A stretch of 64,000 nucleotides of DNA, taken from Archangium violaceum (GTDB lineage: Bacteria > Myxococcota > Myxococcia > Myxococcales > Myxococcaceae). Shown in pieces: positions 54,543 through 64,000 of the stretch. Location: the NCBI RefSeq assembly GCF_016859125.1, contig NZ_CP069338.1, positions 4,217,501-4,281,500 of the forward strand, written 5' to 3'. The stretch's first letter is position 1. Each line of letters begins with the position of its first letter. Below the pieces are notes generated by a model that was given only the letters and a program-made list of their open reading frames with translations, had not been told where the DNA came from and did not search any database. A program made the position numbers and the translations under genes.

Positions 54543-54757
54543 GAAGGCCCGTTCAAGCCCCCCCCGGCGCTGAGTAGCCCGGACCGGGGGGCCTTCACAG
54601 AGAGTGCATAGCGATGCGTTGGCACGGTTCGCTACAGCACCCGCTAAGCTACAGATTCACTACACAAACAATTCGCAATAGGGCCTAACCTCTCGGAATC
54701 ACAGGCCCTTTCAAAAAAACTCATCGTATCCCTCTCCCGGAGGGAGAGGGGACATAC
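54543..54757. other. Intergenic region after the HTH gene with a REP-like palindrome
   Basis: No gene seen in 215 nt. AGGGCCT and its inverse AGGCCCT flank a 15-nt loop near 54680-54707. CCCTCTCCC-GGA-GGGAGAGGG (54730-54750) lies just after the ligA stop on the minus strand and may terminate it; a T-run follows at about 20 nt on that strand. Confidence 0.45.
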
Positions 54758-56860
<2,103 letters not shown>

Positions 56861-56975
56861 CTAGGCCGCGTCCGCGTTCTGGGCACCTGACGCCCGCCTC
56901 CCTGCCTGGTGGGCACGAAGAAGAAGCGCTCGGAAGGGGTGCCATCCGGGGGCGCCCTGGGTAGCATCCGCCGCC

Positions 56976-58676
56976 ATGACCCGACCCTACTCGAAGTTCC
57001 TCCCGGCCCTGGCCGTCTCGGCGGGACTGGTCGCTCCCGCCGCGCTCGCCTGCACCAGCATGCTGGTCACCAGGGGCGCCTCGTCCGACGGCTCCACCTT
57101 CATCACCTACGCCGCGGACTCGCACGAGCTGTACGGCGAGCTGTACTACACCCCCGCTCGCCGCAACCCGCCCGGTGCCATGCGCGACATCATCGAGTGG
57201 GACACGGGCAAGTTCCTCGGCCGCATCAAGGAAGCCCCCATCACGTACACCGTGGTGGGCAACATGAACGAGCACCAGCTCTCCATCAGCGAGTCCACCT
57301 TCACCGGACGCAAGGAGCTGGAGGGGCCCGCCGGCATCGTCGACTACGGCTCGCTCATCTACATCGCCCTGGAGCGCGCGAAGACGGCCCGTGAGGCCAT
57401 CAAGGTCATGACCGACCTGGTCGCCGAGTATGGCTATGCCTCCACCGGCGAGTCCTTCTCCATCGCCGATCCCAAGGAGGCGTGGATCCTGGAGATGATT
57501 GGCAAGGGCGCGGGTCAGAAGGGCGCGGTGTGGGTGGCCCGCCGGCTGCCCGACGGGTACATCTCGGCGCACGCCAACCAGGCGCGCATCCGCCAGTTCC
57601 CGCTCAACGACGCGGACAACGCCCTCTACTCCAAGGACGTCATCTCCTTCGCGCGCGGGAAGGGCTGGTTCAAGGGCGCGGACAAGGACTTCAGCTTCGC
57701 GGACACCTACCACCCGCTCGACTTCGAGGGGACGCGCTTCGCCGAGGCACGCGTGTGGAGCATCCTCCGCCGAGCGGCGCCGTCGGCGAAGCTGGGCGCG
57801 GACTACGTGGATGGCTCGGCCCCCGACAAGCGCCTGCCCCTGTGGGTGAAGCCGGACCAGAAGCTGGCCGTGCAGGACGTGATGGGGCTGATGCGTGACC
57901 ACTTCGAGGGCACGCCGCTGGACATGACGAAGGACGTGGGCGCCGGGCCGTATGCCGTGCCCTACCGCTGGCGCCCGATGACGTGGGAGGTGGACGGCAA
58001 GAAGTACCTCCACGAGCGCGCCATCTCCACGCAGCAGACGGGCTTCTCCTTCGTGGCGCAGATGCGCTCCTGGATGCCGGGCCCCATTGGCGGCGTGCTC
58101 TGGTTCGGCGTGGATGACACGTTCACCACCGTGTACACGCCCATGTACGCGGGCATCCGGACCGCCCCGAAGAATTTCGCCACGGGCGTGGCCAGCCGCG
58201 GCGAGTTCTCCTGGGACTCGTCCTTCTGGGTGTTCAACTGGGTGTCCAACCAGGCCTACGCGCGCTGGAGCGACATGATCGTCGACGTCCAGAAGGCGCA
58301 GGGCGAGCTGGAGGGCCAGTTCCTCGCCGACCAGGCCGACATCGAGAAGGCCGCGCTGGAGCTGTACAAGACCTCGCCCGAGCAGGCGCGCTCCTACCTC
58401 ACCGAGTACTCGACGCGGCAGGGGGACAAGGTGCACGGCCGCTGGCGCAAGCTGGGCGAGCAGCTGCTCGTGAAGTACATCGACGGCAACGTACGCGACG
58501 AGATGGGCAAGGTGAACCATCCCAAGTACCCGGACTCCTGGTACCGGCACATCGTGCGGGACACGGGCTCGCGCCTGGCGCTCCCCGCCGAGCCGAAGCC
58601 CGCCGAGCCGAAGCCCGCCGAGGTGAAGCCGGGGCAGAAGGCCGAGCAGAAGCCCTCGGTCGCGCCGGCCCCGTGA
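56976..58676 (+). CDS. Exported C69-family dipeptidase
   Basis: 566 aa. A signal-like segment ends in APAALAC, and the cysteine that follows (residue 26, CTSMLVTRGAS) is the nucleophile of family C69 Ntn-hydrolases, exposed by processing. Other family features are DGSTFITYAADSH, GNMNEHQLSISESTF, LIYIALERAKTAREAI and SFSIADPKEAWILEMIGKG. It hydrolyses dipeptides, probably in the periplasm. The tail is a repeated KPAEPKPAE linker. Divergent from ligA. Confidence 0.9.
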   Translation: MTRPYSKFLPALAVSAGLVAPAALACTSMLVTRGASSDGSTFITYAADSHELYGELYYTPARRNPPGAMRDIIEWDTGKFLGRIKEAPITYTVVGNMNEHQLSISESTFTGRKELEGPAGIVDYGSLIYIALERAKTAREAIKVMTDLVAEYGYASTGESFSIADPKEAWILEMIGKGAGQKGAVWVARRLPDGYISAHANQARIRQFPLNDADNALYSKDVISFARGKGWFKGADKDFSFADTYHPLDFEGTRFAEARVWSILRRAAPSAKLGADYVDGSAPDKRLPLWVKPDQKLAVQDVMGLMRDHFEGTPLDMTKDVGAGPYAVPYRWRPMTWEVDGKKYLHERAISTQQTGFSFVAQMRSWMPGPIGGVLWFGVDDTFTTVYTPMYAGIRTAPKNFATGVASRGEFSWDSSFWVFNWVSNQAYARWSDMIVDVQKAQGELEGQFLADQADIEKAALELYKTSPEQARSYLTEYSTRQGDKVHGRWRKLGEQLLVKYIDGNVRDEMGKVNHPKYPDSWYRHIVRDTGSRLALPAEPKPAEPKPAEVKPGQKAEQKPSVAPAP

Positions 58677-58823
58677 GGCGGTGAAGGTCCCCGGGTGCGG
58701 AGTGGCTCCGCGCCTGGGGGGCAGGGGGCCAGGGAATCGTCAAACTCCTTGGCCCGTCGGGCGCGCCAGTCGAGACTCACGTCGGGGATGCGCATGTTTC
58801 TCCCGAGACGTTCCGAGTCCGCC

Positions 58824-59575
58824 ATGGCACGAATCGACAGCGGTGCGGCCACGCACGTGGGCCGCCGGCCGAACAACGAGGACTCCTACTGTCAGAGGCC
58901 CGAGCTGGGCTTCTTCGCGGTCGCGGATGGCCTGGGAGGACACGAGGGCGGAGAGGTGGCCAGCCAGCTCGTGCTGAGCACGGTGGCCGACTTCCTGGCC
59001 GCTCAGGTGGACCCGGCTCAGTCCGCTCTGTCGACACCGGGCGAACCGGGCGGTGGACCCGAGAGCCTCATCGTCCAGGCCGTGCGCCAGGCCCACCAGG
59101 AGGTCCATGCTCGTCAGAGCGGCAGGCTGTCCATGATGGCCTCGACCCTCACCTCGGTCCTGCTACGGGACGGGGAGGCGGTGGTGTGCAACCTCGGGGA
59201 CAGCCGCACCTTCCTGGCGCGGGGCGGCCTGTTGCGGCGGCTCACGAGGGATCACACCGTGCTCGCGGAGATGGAGGAGGCGGGGCTCGATACGAGCAAC
59301 CCCTTCGCCGCGATGCACCGCAACTCGCTGACGGGCGCCGTGGGCATGGAGGCCAGTGTCGACCCCGAGTGCACCCGCGTGGCCTTGCAGCCAGGGGACG
59401 TGCTGGTGCTCGCCAGCGATGGCCTGTACGAGCCCGTGCCTCCGGACCTGATGGTCCGCTTGTTGGAGCAGGGGGGCTCGGCCCAGGAGATGGCGGAGCG
59501 GCTCGTCATCGAGGCCTACGCCCGTGGAGGCACCGACAACATCACGGGCGTGGTGGTCCGGGTGCTGGAGGCCGG

Positions 59576-59579
<4 letters not shown>
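58824..59579 (+). CDS. PP2C-type Ser/Thr protein phosphatase
   Basis: 251 aa from ATG at 58824 (MARIDSGAATHVGRRPNNEDSY). Alternative upstream ATGs at 58788 and 58794 would add a short basic head. Metal-binding motifs of bacterial PPM phosphatases are seen: RPNNEDSY, FFAVADGLGGHEGGEVAS, CNLGDSRTFLARGG, LASDGLYEPV and GGTDNITGVVV. It reverses Ser/Thr kinase phosphorylation in the cytoplasm, for example on FHA ligands. No kinase lies next to it. It overlaps the end of the convergent oxidoreductase gene by 4 nt. Confidence 0.92.
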
Positions 59580-61933
<2,354 letters not shown>

Positions 61934-62164
61934 GGCTTCCTCCTGGCCCGGCTCGCGGAGGGGGCCGCGGTCGCCGGGGCCCGGGGAGTCTACCGCTCCG
62001 GCTCGCCGTCAGCCCTTCGGAAGCGACGCTCGCTCCCTTGCTCCTCTTATCGAGTGAACAAGGCCCGTGGGACAGCGGGACCTCGGAGCCCCGCTGCCTG
62101 TCGCCTCGTGGAGGTCAGGGGGCGCGGACGCCGTTGTGAGGGGGGCGGCGGACCGCTGGACGGC

Positions 62165-62181
62165 ATGACCTCGGAGGTCAT
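62165..62181. promoter_or_regulatory. 17-bp palindrome upstream of nfi
   Basis: ATGACCTC-G-GAGGTCAT is perfect and lies 50 nt before the endonuclease V start, near a second weaker inverted repeat (CCCAC/GTGGG, about 62192-62209). It could be an operator. The rest of 61934-62231 shows no gene. Confidence 0.35.
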
Positions 62182-62231
62182 AGGGTGCGGCCCACTTCAC
62201 GAGGTGGGTCGTGCCTCGCCGGGGAGACGGA

Positions 62232-62921
62232 ATGGAGCTCGAGCCGCTGCACCGATGGGACCTGACACCGAAGCAGGCGGTGGCGCTGCAACGCGAGCTG
62301 CGGGAGCGCCTGGACCCACATCCGCCCGAGGGGCTGAAGGTGGAGCGGGTGGCGGGCGCGGACATCTCCATGAGTCGAGGGGATGTCTGGGCCTACGGTG
62401 GCATCGTGGTGCTGGACGCGGGGACGCTGGCGCCCGTGGCCCGGTCGAGCGCCGCGGTGCGGCTGACCTTCCCCTACGTGCCCGGGCTGCTGTCGTTCCG
62501 GGAGTTGCCGGTGCTGTCGGAGGCGTGGACTCGGCTGGAGGTGCGGCCGGACGTGCTCATCTTCGACGGCCAGGGAGTCGCCCACCCGAGGCGCTTCGGG
62601 CTGGCGTGCCACGGCGGGATGCTGTTCGGCGTGCCCTCCATCGGGTGCGCCAAGTCGCTGCTGGTGGGCCGGCACGGGCCGCTGGGAGAGGAGCGCGGCT
62701 CGGTGGCGGACATCCTCCACGACGGCGAGGTGGTGGGCCGGGCGGTGCGCACCCGCCGCAACGTGCTCCCCGTCTACGTGTCACCGGGGCACATGATGGA
62801 TCTGCCCACGGCCGTCGAACTGGTGCTGCGCATGACGTCCCGCTACCGGGAGCCGGAGACGACGCGGCACGCGCACCGTTTGGTGAACGAGGTGCGCCGC
62901 TCGGCCCGGGGGGAGTTGTAG
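62232..62921 (+). CDS. nfi: Endonuclease V
   Basis: 229 aa, ATG at 62232 with GGGGAGA upstream. Cuts next to deaminated bases (hypoxanthine) in DNA. Motifs: catalytic Asp in RVAGADISMS, FPYVPGLLSFRELPV, FDGQGVAHPRRFGLACH, GVPSIGCAKSLL. The C-terminus (VSPGHMMDLPTAVELVLRM) is typical. Convergent with the hydrolase gene, 14 nt apart. Confidence 0.94.
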   Translation: MELEPLHRWDLTPKQAVALQRELRERLDPHPPEGLKVERVAGADISMSRGDVWAYGGIVVLDAGTLAPVARSSAAVRLTFPYVPGLLSFRELPVLSEAWTRLEVRPDVLIFDGQGVAHPRRFGLACHGGMLFGVPSIGCAKSLLVGRHGPLGEERGSVADILHDGEVVGRAVRTRRNVLPVYVSPGHMMDLPTAVELVLRMTSRYREPETTRHAHRLVNEVRRSARGEL

Positions 62922-62935
62922 CGAGCCGGGGGCCC

Positions 62936-64000
62936 TCAATGGAGCAGGGCCTCGGCGCGCGCCTCGGTCATCAACACGGAGCGCACCTGCTGGGCGAGGA
63001 TGGCGTTGAACCTGTCCGGCTCCTCGAAGGGCGGGGAGTGTCCGGAGTGCTCGAACCAGAGGAGTGTCTTGCTCGGCGCCTCGAGCTTCTCGAAGTAGCG
63101 CGCGGCGATCTCCGACGGTGTGACGTAGTCCTCGCGCCCGAGCAGGAACCACACGGGCACCTCCAGCCGGGGCACCTGCGCCTCCAGGTCCACCCCGGCC
63201 AGCTGCGGGTACACCAGGGGGAACGTCTCCTTGAGCCCGAGGAAGAGGTGCACCTTGTCGCGTAGCGAGTACTCGGGGGCCTTGAGGACCGAGAGGAGCA
63301 TCTCGGGGGTGATGCTCCGGCGGCTGGCATGGCGGCTCGCGAGCGACATCAGCGTCATGTACCGCCGGGTCATGTCCGGGCCCGTGTAGGGGGGCGGGCC
63401 GATGCGTGCCAGCTTCGTGAGCGCCCGGGTGTCCCCATAGCGCATCGCCAGCTCGTGCGCGCGCAGGTGGCTGAGGGTGTCGTTCTCCAGGAAGTTCACC
63501 TGCTGGCCCGTGCCGATATAGGCGTGGAGCCGCTCGGGACGGCGCTGTGCGAGCAGCACCCCGAGGATGCTGCCCCACGAGTGGCCGACGAGGAACACCT
63601 TCTCCTGGGAGAAGCGGCTGGTCAGCAGCTCGAGCAACTCACTGGCATCGGAGACGAACTGGTCCAACGTGAGCGCGTCCCTGTCCTTCAGGGCGGCGTA
63701 GGACTTGGCGGCACCACGCTGGTCCCACTGCACCACGAGGAAGTGATCTTCCAGGGGCGCGTTGAAGTGGCGCACCCAGGGCAGCTCGGAGACGCCAGGG
63801 CCTCCTGGAAGGTAGACCAGCAGCGGGTTGTGGATGCTCCGCCCGCGGATCAGCACCCACTGGTCCACGCCTCCGAGCCGGACCTGCTCCAGCGAGGCGA
63901 TCCCCTCGGGCCGGGGCCGTCCCCACTCGTCCCGAATGGGGGGCGTGGAGCCCTGGCTGGACCACAACCGGGCACCCAGGGCCACGAGGGGAACCCCTAC
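62936..64000 (-). CDS. Alpha/beta hydrolase (proline iminopeptidase-like), 5' end outside the window
   Basis: The frame stays open to the right edge, so the true start may lie beyond 64000; a GTG at 63985 would give 349 aa. Hydrolase features: oxyanion region YLPGGPGVSELPW, DQRGAAKSY, nucleophile elbow GHSWGSILG, acid in GREDYVTP and catalytic His in EHSGHSPPFEEPDRF. The shape matches S33-type proline iminopeptidase relatives. The visible head VGVPLVALGARLW suggests a membrane or signal segment begins outside. Substrate unknown. Confidence 0.8.
   Translation of the reverse strand, partial: VGVPLVALGARLWSSQGSTPPIRDEWGRPRPEGIASLEQVRLGGVDQWVLIRGRSIHNPLLVYLPGGPGVSELPWVRHFNAPLEDHFLVVQWDQRGAAKSYAALKDRDALTLDQFVSDASELLELLTSRFSQEKVFLVGHSWGSILGVLLAQRRPERLHAYIGTGQQVNFLENDTLSHLRAHELAMRYGDTRALTKLARIGPPPYTGPDMTRRYMTLMSLASRHASRRSITPEMLLSVLKAPEYSLRDKVHLFLGLKETFPLVYPQLAGVDLEAQVPRLEVPVWFLLGREDYVTPSEIAARYFEKLEAPSKTLLWFEHSGHSPPFEEPDRFNAILAQQVRSVLMTEARAEALLH

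Noticed and set aside
54600-54625. TTGGCACGGTTCGCT as a sigma54 (-24/-12) promoter
   Set aside because: Spacing between the GG and GC dinucleotides is two bases too short and no gene follows on that strand.
54680-54720. AGGGCCT/AGGCCCT hairpin as a terminator of the HTH gene
   Set aside because: It is followed by A-rich rather than T-rich sequence on the plus strand, so it does not fit a rho-independent terminator in that direction.

Overview
The window comes from a high-GC Gram-negative predatory-type bacterium, most likely a myxobacterium of the Cystobacterineae (Archangium/Cystobacter/Stigmatella type). Signs of this are very high third-position GC, a DUF4215-type cysteine-repeat lipoprotein, a protein with two DUSAM-type repeats, a truncated DUF2381-like gene, an FHA-sigma54 activator, two tandem lspA genes, a eukaryotic-type Ser/Thr kinase, a PP2C phosphatase and many small lipoproteins. 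Species cannot be named from the sequence alone.

Layout. 1-8.2 kb: a lipoprotein cut by the left edge, a DsbA-like oxidoreductase, a RimK-type ATP-grasp ligase, an FHA/AAA+/Fis sigma54 activator, and four coupled genes encoding three TadE/TadG-like pseudopilin proteins and a secreted protein. 8.3-11.2 kb: ileS. 11.2-23.5 kb: an accessory island between ileS and the convergent mut7C-like gene. It holds two near-identical exported proteins, a cysteine-repeat lipoprotein, another exported protein, and an ATGA-coupled three-gene operon. That operon encodes an exported candidate immunity protein, a 1491-aa M15 + M23-like peptidase and a GH24 lysozyme. In the middle lie scrap copies of the 3' ends of mut7C and ileS, a scar of duplication or recombination. 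23.5-31.8 kb: Ub-Mut7C protein, a small membrane protein, lspA-lspA-lgt, a repeat protein, kdsC-like phosphatase, lipoproteins and a TPR protein. 32.3-41.6 kb: hemL, an overlapping membrane-anchored Ser/Thr kinase, then a full stressosome module (rsbR-rsbS-rsbT, an RsbT-like/PP2C fusion, two hybrid histidine kinases). 41.7-48.6 kb: kelch lipoprotein, M4 metalloprotease, small conserved protein, class I fumarase, small HAD-like protein. 48.8-54.5 kb: a mobile region with two inverted IS1380-like elements, each with a differently broken transposase, around a DUSAM gene, a lipoprotein gene and an IS-truncated DUF2381-like gene, followed by an AT-rich stretch and a double-HTH protein. 54.7-64 kb: ligA, a C69 dipeptidase, a PP2C phosphatase, an FdhF/YdeP-type oxidoreductase, endonuclease V and an alpha/beta hydrolase cut by the right edge.

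How it works together. The ileS-mut7C island looks like a peptidoglycan-attack cassette. One protein carries two putative wall peptidase modules and the next a muramidase, neither with a signal peptide. They are translated from the same operon as an exported protein that may protect the producer's periplasm. A second copy of that exported protein stands alone 4.6 kb upstream, beside a trace of the lost start of a peptidase gene. The stressosome operon could convert a sensed stress into RsbT release and then phosphatase and histidine-kinase output. The lspA-lspA-lgt block supplies lipoprotein maturation, which fits the many lipoproteins here.
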